The translations under genes were made by a program, and so were the position numbers. DNA of 64,000 bases from Pectobacterium cacticida (GTDB lineage Bacteria > Pseudomonadota > Gammaproteobacteria > Enterobacterales > Enterobacteriaceae): NCBI RefSeq assembly GCF_036885195.1, contig NZ_CP133656.1, forward strand, positions 2,542,001 to 2,606,000, written 5' to 3'. Positions 53,115-61,779 of this stretch are shown here, piece by piece (position 1 is the stretch's first letter; the number at the start of each line of letters is the position of its first letter). The notes under the pieces are model-generated. The model was given only the letters and a program-made list of their open reading frames with translations, was not told the origin of the DNA and did no database searches.

Positions 53115-53828
53115 TTAACGGACGGTATGTTTACGCACTTGCCCACTTAACCCGGTCAGTTGTTTCAGGTCTGCCAGCGAGGCTTGCAGCTTTTGCTTTG
53201 AGGCATCTGGCCCCACATAAATACGCGTAATTTGGCCTGAAACGGGTGTTGGCGGTGCGGTATACGCGCTATAACCAGAGAGGCGTAATTTGGCGACAAT
53301 TTCATTGACTTTATCCGCATTTTTTAATGCGCCAAGCTGCACCACATAAGCGTCTGCGGTTGGCGCTTGCGGCGTCGGCCTGGTTTCCGGCTTCACTTCC
53401 GCTTTAGGCTCAGGTTTTGGTTTTATCTCTGGCTTCACCTCTGGCTTTGGCTGAGTCTTCGGCGTGGCTATTTGGCTCGGTTGGCGTTCAACCACAACAG
53501 GCGGTGCTGTTATAGCCGGCGTTTCGGCCGGAGGACGGGGCGGCATTAATGTAGCCGGTTCCGGCGCGTTATCCTCGGACGCTTCGGCTTGCGCGCCCTG
53601 TTGCATCGCGGCTTGCGCCCCTTCGGGTGGCAGACTCGGCAACGAAGGATTCAACGCAGGCAGCGATTCCATCTCGGTGCTGTCACCCGGTTTGGGAATC
53701 AGCGGGATTGAGGCAAACTCATCTTCGTAGTGCTTTTTCTTACCGTCCAGTAGGCCGGGTAAGACGATCACACCCAGCGCGACGAGAATAATCGTACCGA
53801 CCAGGCGATTTTGAAATTTACTCGCCAT
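53115..53828 (-). CDS. dedD: Cell division protein DedD (SPOR domain)
   Basis: A 237-residue protein started at ATG 53828 (MASKFQNRLVGT). One membrane helix near residues 9-27 is followed by a long proline- and charge-rich linker with repeated PKPE/KPEIKP units (about residues 100-155). The C-terminal SPOR domain (YVVQLGALKNADKVNEIVAK to the end) binds denuded septal peptidoglycan. DedD is a non-essential divisome protein with FtsN-like recruitment. Its start overlaps the end of folC by 11 bases. Confidence 0.93.
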   Translation of the reverse strand: MASKFQNRLVGTIILVALGVIVLPGLLDGKKKHYEDEFASIPLIPKPGDSTEMESLPALNPSLPSLPPEGAQAAMQQGAQAEASEDNAPEPATLMPPRPPAETPAITAPPVVVERQPSQIATPKTQPKPEVKPEIKPKPEPKAEVKPETRPTPQAPTADAYVVQLGALKNADKVNEIVAKLRLSGYSAYTAPPTPVSGQITRIYVGPDASKQKLQASLADLKQLTGLSGQVRKHTVR

Positions 53829-55086
53829 TCGCCGCCTCCTCATCCAGCGCAGCCATCACATGCGCTACCGTATGAAACGATCCACACACGATGATGATAT
53901 CCCGATCTGCCGCGTCCAGCGTCGCTTGTCGCCAGGCAGATACGACATCAGGAAACGATTGACTCCGTGCCAGATGTTCGGCGATTTGCTCTGCCGCTGC
54001 GCCGCGCGGCCCTTCCAGCGGCGCACAGTACCAGACATCGACCAAGGGCGTTAAGTGACTCAGCGTACCGGCAATATCTTTGTCAACCAACATGCCAATC
54101 ACTGCTCGTATCTTTCCAGCTTTAGGTAGCTCAGCTAAACGCTTTGCCAGATAGGCCGCCGCATGAGGATTATGTGCAACATCCAGAATCAGCCGTGGTG
54201 ATTCCCGCACTATCTGAAAACGCCCTGGCAATGTCGCACGCTGTAGCCCCTGCCGGATCGCGCCTTCACTCACATTGAGGGATGAGTAATGCAATGCCGC
54301 CAGCGCAGTGGCGGCATTCGGGAGCGGGATGGACGGTAATGGCAACCGCGACAACTCACGTTGCTTATCTTGCCAACTCCACGTACCGCGCTGGACGGAG
54401 TAGTCCCAGTCTCGACCACGACGCAGCAATCGCGCCCCTTTCTCGGTAGCCACATCGGCAATCGAACCCGGCATATCCGGTTCCCCTACGACGGCCGGTT
54501 TATCCTGGCGAAATATTCCGGCTTTCTCACGCCCAATGCTCTCACGATCGTGACCGAGCCAGTCGGTGTGATCAATCGCAATACTGGTAACCACGGCGAC
54601 ATCTGCGTCCACGATATTGGTCGCATCCAGACGTCCCCCCAAGCCGACTTCCAGGATAACGACATCCAGATTCGCCTGTTTGAAGAGTTGTAGTGCCGCC
54701 AGCGTACCGAATTCAAAATAAGTCAGGGATATCGCCCCCCTTCCTGCTTCGATATCGGCAAACGCCTGAGTATGCAGGTCGTCAGGCAACTCCTTGCCTT
54801 GAATACGAACACGTTCGGTATAGCGAATAAGATGGGGAGAACTGTACACGCCAACCCGTAGCCCGGCGGCTAACAGAATAGATTCCAGCGCACAACAGGT
54901 GGTTCCCTTGCCGTTTGTCCCCGCAACGGTAAAAATCGTGGTGGCGGGCTGTAGTAATTGAAGGTGTTCGGCAACCTGTTTGACGCGTTCCAGACCTAAA
55001 TCAATGGCCTGAGCATGCAGATGTTCAAGATAATGAAGCCACGTGACCAAAGGTGACGTGGCTTGAGGTAGTTGAGTCGTATTCAT
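53818..55086 (-). CDS. folC: Bifunctional folylpolyglutamate/dihydrofolate synthase FolC
   Basis: Exactly 422 residues, like E. coli FolC. The ATP-binding P-loop is FTVAGTNGKGTTCCALESIL (near residue 52), with VVTSIAIDHTDWLGHDRESI (near 145) and LDVAHNPHAAAYLAKRL in the C-terminal domain. It adds glutamate to dihydropteroate and to folates. It is downstream of accD, with a tandem repeat in the gap. Confidence 0.96.
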   Translation of the reverse strand: MNTTQLPQATSPLVTWLHYLEHLHAQAIDLGLERVKQVAEHLQLLQPATTIFTVAGTNGKGTTCCALESILLAAGLRVGVYSSPHLIRYTERVRIQGKELPDDLHTQAFADIEAGRGAISLTYFEFGTLAALQLFKQANLDVVILEVGLGGRLDATNIVDADVAVVTSIAIDHTDWLGHDRESIGREKAGIFRQDKPAVVGEPDMPGSIADVATEKGARLLRRGRDWDYSVQRGTWSWQDKQRELSRLPLPSIPLPNAATALAALHYSSLNVSEGAIRQGLQRATLPGRFQIVRESPRLILDVAHNPHAAAYLAKRLAELPKAGKIRAVIGMLVDKDIAGTLSHLTPLVDVWYCAPLEGPRGAAAEQIAEHLARSQSFPDVVSAWRQATLDAADRDIIIVCGSFHTVAHVMAALDEEAANGE

Positions 55087-55146
55087 GAGTCCCGTTCACT
55101 GGCTTACGGTTCATTATCGGCAGAGCGCGCATATGACAGCCGTGTA

Positions 55147-55188
55147 GGATGCAACGCGCTCTGACTCGGATGCAACGCGCTCTGACTC
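55147..55188. repeat. Perfect tandem duplication of 21 bp
   Basis: The unit GGATGCAACGCGCTCTGACTC has two perfect head-to-tail copies (55147-55167 and 55168-55188). They sit in the 111-bp gap between accD and folC. Confidence 0.95.
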
Positions 55189-55197
55189 GCGTGTCAA

Positions 55198-56112
55198 TTA
55201 TGCGTCATCCTCAACTTCGGGTGACGCATCGCTACGGGTAACCACATCATCATTGCCAGGTTCAGGACGATTCGTCAATTTGGCAAGGAGCGTGGCGAGT
55301 TTGTAGCGCATTTCCGGTCGACGCACAATCATATCAATCGCGCCTTTTTCAATCAGGAATTCACTGCGCTGGAAGCCCGGCGGTAGTTTCTCTCGTACGG
55401 TTTGTTCGATAACGCGTGGACCAGCAAAACCAATCAGCGCTTTGGGTTCAGCAATATTGAGATCGCCTAGCATCGCCAGGCTCGCGGAAACCCCCCCCAT
55501 CGTAGGATCGGTCAGTACGGAGATATACGGTAAGCCACGCGCTCGCATTTTAGCCAATGCAGCGCTGGTTTTCGCCATTTGCATCAGCGACAACAACGCT
55601 TCCTGCATACGCGCACCGCCACTCGCGGAAAAACAGACCAGCGGGCAGCCGTCTTCCAATGCCTGCTCGACAGCGCGCACAAAACGCGCGCCGACGACAG
55701 ACGCCATTGAACCGCCCATAAAAGCAAACTCGAATGACGCCGCAACAATCGGCATACCGTATAGCGTACCTTTCATCACGACCAGCGCATCTTTCTCATT
55801 AGACTGTTTCTGCGCAGATACCAGACGATCTTTATACTTCTTGGAATCCCGAAATTTCAGGATATCTTTCGGTTCCAGTTCACTTCCCAACTCGACAAGG
55901 CTTTCATTATCCAGAAATGCCTGTAAGCGCGCGCGCGCTGAAAGCCGCATATGGTGATCGCACTTTGGGCAAACTTCCAAATTGCGCTCCAATTCAGCAC
56001 GATAAAGCACCTGACCGCAGCTATCACATTTGGTCCAGACGCCTTCAGGAATGTTAGCTTTACGGGTCGGTGCGATAGTACTTTTGTTAAGAATTCGTTC
56101 AATCCAGCTCAT
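55198..56112 (-). CDS. accD: Acetyl-CoA carboxylase carboxyltransferase beta subunit AccD
   Basis: Exactly 304 residues, like E. coli AccD. The N-terminal zinc ribbon has CDSCGQ and CPKCDHH (near residues 29-56). The crotonase-like core holds FSASGGARMQEALLSLMQMA and GGVSASLAMLGDLNIAEPKA. It transfers the carboxyl group from biotin to acetyl-CoA together with AccA, the first step of fatty acid synthesis. It is separated from dedA by a 224-bp promoter-sized gap. Confidence 0.97.
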   Translation of the reverse strand: MSWIERILNKSTIAPTRKANIPEGVWTKCDSCGQVLYRAELERNLEVCPKCDHHMRLSARARLQAFLDNESLVELGSELEPKDILKFRDSKKYKDRLVSAQKQSNEKDALVVMKGTLYGMPIVAASFEFAFMGGSMASVVGARFVRAVEQALEDGCPLVCFSASGGARMQEALLSLMQMAKTSAALAKMRARGLPYISVLTDPTMGGVSASLAMLGDLNIAEPKALIGFAGPRVIEQTVREKLPPGFQRSEFLIEKGAIDMIVRRPEMRYKLATLLAKLTNRPEPGNDDVVTRSDASPEVEDDA

Positions 56113-56336
56113 TGATAACCTTTCTGCTTGAACCTGGCAAACGCCAGTCCGCTGTTCATGTTGTTCCCAGACAACATTGCCAATGCAAAATGCCTAAATC
56201 TGGCGACAAGCGCAATACACAGACATCGGCAACGGGGAATGTTTTCAAAAACAGACCATAAATGCCGTCCATTAAACCATAACGCTCCGAGACTGTGGAT
56301 AAAAAATTGGTCGAGCCGGAGGTTAACATACGGTAC

Positions 56337-56999
56337 TTATTTCACATCGCCGCGTGCGGCCGCTCTACGGTGACGAACAATCTCAATGATGCCCGGTAGA
56401 ATAGAGAGAAAGATAATCGCGACAATGAGTAGTTTCAAATTTTCCTGCACGACGGGCAAATCGCCGAATAAATAGCCGGCATAGGAGAAAGACAGCACCC
56501 ACAATAGCGCACCAATGACATTATACGCTGCAAAATGCCGGTAGCTCATATGCCCCATTCCGGCGACAAATGGCGCAAATGTTCTCACAATCGGAACAAA
56601 ACGCGCCAGAATTATCGTTTTTCCGCCGTGGCGTGCGTAAAACGCGTGTGTTTTATCCAGATAGCTGCGGCGGAAAATCTTTGATTCCGGATTGCTGAAC
56701 AGCTTTTCGCCGAACAATCGGCCAATGGTGTAATTTACCGCATCCCCGGTAATCGCGGCGACGGTCATTAAGAACACCATGGTATGCACGTTCAGATCGT
56801 TCGATGGTAACGCTGCCAACGCTCCAGCGACAAACAGCAGCGAATCGCCTGGTAGAAACGGCGTCACGACCAATCCAGTTTCACAAAACAAAATCAAAAA
56901 CAAAATGGCATATACCCAGACACCATATTGCGCAACCAGTTCCGCCAAATGAACGTCAATATGCAGAATAAAATCAATAATAAACTGGATAAAATCCAT
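56337..56999 (-). CDS. dedA: DedA family membrane protein
   Basis: A 220-residue SNARE-associated/DedA-family protein (E. coli DedA 219). Several membrane helices surround the conserved ETGLVVTPFLPGDSLLFVAG (about residues 40-59) and ARFVPIVRTFAPFVAGMGHM (about 129-148), with essential charged residues in both. DedA proteins act as lipid scramblases or carriers and affect membrane potential. Starts at ATG 56999 (MDFIQFIID). Upstream of it, where E. coli has truA close by, there are about 340 bp with two repeats. Confidence 0.93.
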   Translation of the reverse strand: MDFIQFIIDFILHIDVHLAELVAQYGVWVYAILFLILFCETGLVVTPFLPGDSLLFVAGALAALPSNDLNVHTMVFLMTVAAITGDAVNYTIGRLFGEKLFSNPESKIFRRSYLDKTHAFYARHGGKTIILARFVPIVRTFAPFVAGMGHMSYRHFAAYNVIGALLWVLSFSYAGYLFGDLPVVQENLKLLIVAIIFLSILPGIIEIVRHRRAAARGDVK

Positions 57000-57041
57000 C
57001 ACAACATCTTCTCCCAAAGTCTATAGCGATCGCACTTCGTC

Positions 57042-57087
57042 GCTATACGCAAGGCAGCCGCAATATCCATGTAGCCTTGCGTATAGC
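57042..57087. repeat. Long perfect hairpin upstream of dedA
   Basis: GCTATACGCAAGGC (57042-57055) and GCCTTGCGTATAGC (57074-57087) are perfect 14-base arms around an 18-base loop. It lies 43 bases before the dedA start, next to the 145-bp element, so it may belong to a repeat family or to the dedA leader. Confidence 0.8.
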
Positions 57088-57108
57088 TCACTAAATAACA
57101 TTATCTTT

Positions 57109-57253
57109 GAGCCTATCCCATTAGGGCTATTTTACTTGCCATTTTGGCCCTGGGCAGTGCTCGAAATCCTCACGTACTCCGTGTACGCTCCGGTTTCTGC
57201 GCGCTGTCCGTGACCAAACTGACTGCGACAATCACGCCTACTGGGATAGGCTC
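57109..57253. mobile_element. 145-bp MITE-like element between truA and dedA
   Basis: The ends GAGCCTATCCCATTAGG and CCTACTGGGATAGGCTC are 17-base terminal inverted repeats with one mismatch. The interior is G+C-rich and has no ORF; it includes the nested palindromes CACGTACTCCGTGTACG and GCGCGCTGTCC. Size, ends and intergenic position fit a non-autonomous miniature element. No clear target-site duplication was found. I recall similar intergenic repeats in other enterobacteria but cannot confirm it here. Confidence 0.72.
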
Positions 57254-57336
57254 TTAATATGCATGGCGCACGGCCTTATGGTTTCTGTCCAGTCGGCAGC
57301 GTGCGACACAGGAAAGACGTATTGTTACTACAAATG

Positions 57337-58188
57337 TTAGTCAGCTAAAAAAAGCGGCCCCAACGTCGGCCGCGGTATAGAAAAACGCGTGGGATAATCG
57401 ACGGCCACTAAATAGAGCCCTTCAGCCCTGGCCGTCACGCCCGCCAGTGTACGATCTTTGGCGGCCAACAATTCCGCTATCCACGACTCGGGACGATTGC
57501 CGCATCCCACATCCATTAGGCTACCAACAATGTTGCGCACCATATGGTGGACAAACGCATTGGCCTTAATATCTACCACGATATAGTCGCCGTGACGTAT
57601 AACCTTTAAATGATTTACATTACGCCAGGGCGTGCGTGACTGGCACTGCACCGCCCGAAACGAAGTGAAGTCATTCTCTCCCAGCAAGCACTGTGCGGCA
57701 CGTTCCATCCGTTCGGCATCCAACGGGTGATAAAAGTGCGTCAATCCATGTGAGAGCACCGCAGGCCGATAACGATGATTATAGATGATATAGCGATAGC
57801 GACGCGCCGTTGCGCTAAAGCGCGCATGGAAATCGTCATCCACTGTTTTCATCCAGCGCACCGCGATATCTGACGGTAAATTCGCATTCACGCCCATCGT
57901 CCAGGCGGCCTCTTTTCTGATCGCGTGCGTGGTAAAATGCACCACCTGTCCCGTACTGTGTACACCAGCATCGGTACGTCCGGCACAAAACACTTCTATG
58001 GGTTCATCAGCGACTTTGCTCAGCGCCTTTTCAAGACAGTTTTGCACGCTGGCGACGTCATTTTGGCGCTGCCAGCCATAATACTGGCTACCATCATATT
58101 CAATGCCCAACGCGATTTTCAGCGGCGCGCCGCCGTCCTTCATAACAACGCCAGCCGGGACTGCCGCCGCTTGAGTGCTTTCCGACAT
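57337..58188 (-). CDS. truA: tRNA pseudouridine(38-40) synthase TruA
   Basis: A 283-residue TruA (E. coli 270). The catalytic aspartate is in CAGRTDAGVHSTGQVVHF (near residue 73). SFRAVQCQSRTPWRNV and ANAFVHHMVRNIVGSLMDVG are conserved. It modifies uridines 38-40 in the tRNA anticodon stem. The N terminus is about 13 residues longer than in E. coli (MSESTQAAAVPAG). The start overlaps the usg stop by one base (TAATG), so it is translationally coupled. Confidence 0.95.
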   Translation of the reverse strand: MSESTQAAAVPAGVVMKDGGAPLKIALGIEYDGSQYYGWQRQNDVASVQNCLEKALSKVADEPIEVFCAGRTDAGVHSTGQVVHFTTHAIRKEAAWTMGVNANLPSDIAVRWMKTVDDDFHARFSATARRYRYIIYNHRYRPAVLSHGLTHFYHPLDAERMERAAQCLLGENDFTSFRAVQCQSRTPWRNVNHLKVIRHGDYIVVDIKANAFVHHMVRNIVGSLMDVGCGNRPESWIAELLAAKDRTLAGVTARAEGLYLVAVDYPTRFSIPRPTLGPLFLAD

Positions 58189-59198
58189 TACCCTAGATAC
58201 TCCCGCACCAAATGCTCAGCCGTTTCTACCGCCATTTGCGCACCGCCAAAACGCGCATTATCAGCGACCGACCAAAATTGCAGCAATTCAGGGATGCCAT
58301 AATCATTACGCAGGCAGCCCACGCTCAATTGCCCGTTTCCGGAAGCATCACCAACCTGCGTCGGATAATCTTGTTCGTCGCTAACCTGAATATTTCCGGC
58401 ATTAAGTAATTCGTCACGCGCTTCTTCCGCAGACAGTGGGCGCAATGCCTCAAGATGAACAACCTGAGCGTGACCGTAGAACACAGGGGACTGGATACAG
58501 GTCACAGAGATCGGTAATCCATCATCCTGTAACACCTTACGTACCTGCTCCACCAGACGCCGTTCTTCACGTACGCTGCCTGCCTCATCTGGCAGTAGTG
58601 GCAATAGGTTGAACGCTAATTGTTTTGGGAAAATGCCGCCTTCGGGCGGGATACCATTTAGCAACCGGGCGCTCTGCCCTGCTAGATCGTCTATCGCCGC
58701 TTTACCGTGCGCGGAAACGGACAACATATTGACGACATGCAGGCGCGACAGCCCGGCACCGTCGGTCAGCGGCTTAATCGCGGTCAGTAATTGGCTGGTC
58801 AGACTATCCGCTACAGCGATAATATTTCGATTACGATAGTCCGCCAGCGTGTGGGCATTCACGCCGGGCACCACCAACGGCACATCGGGTTCCAATGCGA
58901 ACAGGCCACTACTGTCAATCACCAAACAACCCGCGTCCCCGGCTTCTTCCGCATAGCGCGCGCTAGCCTCCTGCCCGGCGACAAAAAAAGCCAACTGCGC
59001 CTGTGACCAATCAAAATTTGCGGCATCGCTGACCAGGTAGGACTTGCCGTTAAAGCGTAGGGTTTCACCCGCGCTACGTTCGCTGGCTAGCAGATACAGT
59101 TCGCCCACAGGAAATTCACGTTCCTGTAGTAACTCCAGTAACGCCGTGCCTACTGCGCCCGTCGCGCCCAGCAGGGCAATATTCCAGCCGTCAGACAT
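58188..59198 (-). CDS. usg: Aspartate-semialdehyde dehydrogenase-like protein Usg
   Basis: A 336-residue protein (E. coli Usg 337), related to Asd. The nucleotide-binding motif GATGAVGTALLELLQ is at the N terminus. The Asd catalytic cysteine is not obvious in the usual segment: the region around residue 134 reads ADSLTSQLLTAIKPL where Asd enzymes have NCSTIQ. Usg is thus thought not to be an active dehydrogenase. Start at ATG 59198 (MSDGWNIALLGAT) has GGGAGAG upstream. Confidence 0.92.
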   Translation of the reverse strand: MSDGWNIALLGATGAVGTALLELLQEREFPVGELYLLASERSAGETLRFNGKSYLVSDAANFDWSQAQLAFFVAGQEASARYAEEAGDAGCLVIDSSGLFALEPDVPLVVPGVNAHTLADYRNRNIIAVADSLTSQLLTAIKPLTDGAGLSRLHVVNMLSVSAHGKAAIDDLAGQSARLLNGIPPEGGIFPKQLAFNLLPLLPDEAGSVREERRLVEQVRKVLQDDGLPISVTCIQSPVFYGHAQVVHLEALRPLSAEEARDELLNAGNIQVSDEQDYPTQVGDASGNGQLSVGCLRNDYGIPELLQFWSVADNARFGGAQMAVETAEHLVREYLG

Positions 59199-59306
59199 GT
59201 GGTTCTCTCCCAAATTTTGCATAAAACATAAATCATGAATGGGACAGACGATAGCAACACCGTTGTCAGTTCACGAATAAAAAAGTGATGCTCACGCAGA
59301 ACGCCG

Positions 59307-60443
59307 CTAGCGTACGTCCCGTACTGAAGCTGTGAATCCGAGCGCGTTCAGACACGCTGCGCTATCGGCATCGGCGCAGACGACATGGAGCGATGACCAT
59401 TCACGTCGCTCCTGATAATGCTTACGCAGGCGGTCGAATTCCCCGGCCAAATGCGCGACACGGCGCAACTGCGCATCGTCCCGGCGCACATCATACACCA
59501 GATGTACCAGACGTTTGAGCAACGCTTCATCCACTGGCGCGGTCAACATCACTTCGGCGTAGTCTGGCTTGGGTAATAGCGACGCAAGCGCTACCCGCTG
59601 CGGCATACCGATAAACTCGCTCCAGGCTTCAAACACCTGCGTCGTACCGCGCGCTTTCCCTTCCAGGGTATAACCGGCAATATGCGCCGTACCAATATCG
59701 ACGCGAGACAGCAGTTCCGTCGACAGTGCCGGTTCCGGTTCCCATACATCGAGAATAACGCTAAGCTTCTTACCCTGTTGCAGCGCGGCCAGTAGCGCAT
59801 TATTGTCCACCACCGGGCCACGACAGGCGTTAATCAGAATCCGACCGTCCGTCAGCGCTTCCAGTACAGCGGCATCGACTAAATGATGAGTGCGATAGGG
59901 GCCGTCGAGATACAGCGGTGTGTGCAGCGTCAAGATGTCAGCATCGCGCACCAAGGTCTCCAGCGGTAAGAAATCCTCCTCATCACCACGATCGGCGCGC
60001 GGCGGATCGCACAGCAGCGTTTTCACGCCCCACGCTTTCAAGCGCGTATTCAGACGCCGACCAACATTCCCCACGCCGACGATGCCGACCGTTTTATCAC
60101 GCAGGTGAAAGCCATCGCGTTCGGCCAACATCAATAGAGAAGAAAACACATATTCAACCACGGCAATGGCATTGCAGCCCGGGGCCGCGGAAAACGCAAT
60201 ATTATTGGCACGGAGCCAGGCGTCATCGACATGGTCGGTGCCTGCCGTCGCGCTACCGACAAACTTGATCGTCGAGCCAGACAGCAGATCGGCGTTCACT
60301 TTTGTTACCGAGCGCACCATTAATGCCTCAGCACCAGTCAAGAGTTCGCGCGGCAACGGTCGCCCCGGCACGCTCACCACCTCACCAAGACGGCTGAACA
60401 GCGCGTGGGCGTAGGGCATATTCTCATCAACCAGAATCTTCAT
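59307..60443 (-). CDS. pdxB: Erythronate-4-phosphate dehydrogenase PdxB
   Basis: Exactly 378 residues, like E. coli PdxB. The NAD-binding motif is VGIVGVGNVGRRLNTRLKAW (near residues 118-137). Catalytic Arg, Glu and His are in INACRGPVVDNNALLAAL, LDVWEPEP and GTAHIAGYTLEGKARG. A C-terminal dimerisation domain follows. It oxidises 4-phosphoerythronate in pyridoxal phosphate synthesis. The gene stands in its usual place upstream of usg-truA. Confidence 0.96.
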   Translation of the reverse strand: MKILVDENMPYAHALFSRLGEVVSVPGRPLPRELLTGAEALMVRSVTKVNADLLSGSTIKFVGSATAGTDHVDDAWLRANNIAFSAAPGCNAIAVVEYVFSSLLMLAERDGFHLRDKTVGIVGVGNVGRRLNTRLKAWGVKTLLCDPPRADRGDEEDFLPLETLVRDADILTLHTPLYLDGPYRTHHLVDAAVLEALTDGRILINACRGPVVDNNALLAALQQGKKLSVILDVWEPEPALSTELLSRVDIGTAHIAGYTLEGKARGTTQVFEAWSEFIGMPQRVALASLLPKPDYAEVMLTAPVDEALLKRLVHLVYDVRRDDAQLRRVAHLAGEFDRLRKHYQERREWSSLHVVCADADSAACLNALGFTASVRDVR

Positions 60444-60751
60444 TGTTTTCTCCGATACCTAAAGCCAGCCCCAAAACGTGGGGGAAACAGTTTGCCACCG
60501 AATAAGGGGGAAGCCCAAGGCAATTGCAACGTGACGGTTTTCACTGGCGAAACGCACCGATAGTGCTTCACGCGGTTTTCATCATAGACGACCAGGAACC
60601 GTCACCTTTTCAGTGCATAATAACAAGGCTGTTTCATTAACGGGCATGCAGGTTGCTCGCCGCCATGCGCCTCTGCTATGTTGTTTACCATCGTAGCGCT
60701 GCCCATTTTATCCCCTGACTGGCGACCCGTGCGCCTTCAGCTCACTCTGTG
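60444..60751. other. Intergenic region pdxB/DMT transporter
   Basis: About 310 bp between divergent genes. It must hold the two promoters. No strong palindrome, repeat or small ORF was recognised. Confidence 0.45.
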
Positions 60752-61645
60752 ATGAGAAACCTAACATTGAATGCTCTCTTTCCCGCCATTGCTGTCCTGA
60801 TCTGGTCAATTAATGTCATCGTCAATAAGCTCGCTACCGGCGTAATCGATCCCGCCGCGATTTCCTTTTACCGTTGGCTACTGGCATTTCTGGTTATGAC
60901 GCCGTTCATGCTGCCAGGTCTGCGACGGCAGGCGGCTATCATTCGTCAACATGCCTGGAAACTGCTGGTCTTGGGAGCGCTCGGCATGGTGCTGTATCAA
61001 AGTCTGGCCTACTATGCGGCGCACTCGATCAGCGCCGTGATGATGGGGATTATGGGATCGCTGGTGCCGTTACTGACCGTCCTGCTCAGTATCCCGTTGC
61101 TGCGCGTAGCACCCACATTGGGTATTGTGCTCGGTAGTCTTCTGTCGCTGGCGGGCATTGTGTGGCTGATTAGCGCAGGCCATCCCGAACATATTCTGGC
61201 GCAGGGGATCGGCCCCGGTGAATTGATGATGTTTTGCGCCGCGTTGTCTTATGCCATATATGGCGTACTCACTAAACGCTGGAGCATCCCATTGCCCAAT
61301 TGGGTATCGCTTTATGTACAAATTGCCTTCGGCGTGGTGCTACTCATCCCCAATTTTTTGCTGACGAGCAATGTCGAGCTCAATGCGCAAAATCTACCGT
61401 TAGTGATTTTCGCTGGCATCATGGCCTCTATCATTGCGCCTTATCTATGGATTCAGGGGGTAATGCGCCTGGGCGCTAGCCGGGCAGCCATTTTTATGAA
61501 CCTGACGCCGATATTTACGGCGATAATCGCGATAGGACTATTGCACGAGCCGCTGCACCGTTATCATCTGGTTGGTGGGGGCATTACGCTACTCGGCGTG
61601 GTTCTCGCCCAACGGTTGCGCATTCCACTCGGGCGAACCGCTTAA
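60752..61645 (+). CDS. DMT/EamA family transporter
   Basis: A 297-residue membrane protein with ten predicted helices made of two EamA repeats (about residues 8-135 and 150-285). Typical motifs include VLIWSINVIVNKLA at the start and GASRAAIFMNLTPIFTAIIA near residue 240. Substrates of such carriers are metabolites such as amino acids or nucleotides; the present one is unknown. The ATG at 60752 is preferred to the overlapping GTG at 60749. It is not part of the E. coli order between pdxB and flk, so it was gained or lost in one lineage. Confidence 0.88.
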   Translation: MRNLTLNALFPAIAVLIWSINVIVNKLATGVIDPAAISFYRWLLAFLVMTPFMLPGLRRQAAIIRQHAWKLLVLGALGMVLYQSLAYYAAHSISAVMMGIMGSLVPLLTVLLSIPLLRVAPTLGIVLGSLLSLAGIVWLISAGHPEHILAQGIGPGELMMFCAALSYAIYGVLTKRWSIPLPNWVSLYVQIAFGVVLLIPNFLLTSNVELNAQNLPLVIFAGIMASIIAPYLWIQGVMRLGASRAAIFMNLTPIFTAIIAIGLLHEPLHRYHLVGGGITLLGVVLAQRLRIPLGRTA

Positions 61646-61779
61646 GCCGCCATCCGCTCGGCTTAACGGAAGACGACATGATGGCGCACCCGATTTGCAC
61701 GGGTTTTAACATGACTACCCGTCATCACCGAGGATTGCTATGATTTATCTTAATCATGACGGCGGCGAGGATAACTAAT

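Noticed and set aside
53367..53549. Arg/Leu-rich plus-strand frame opposite dedD
   Set aside because: It is the antisense of the repeated Lys-Pro-Glu linker of DedD.
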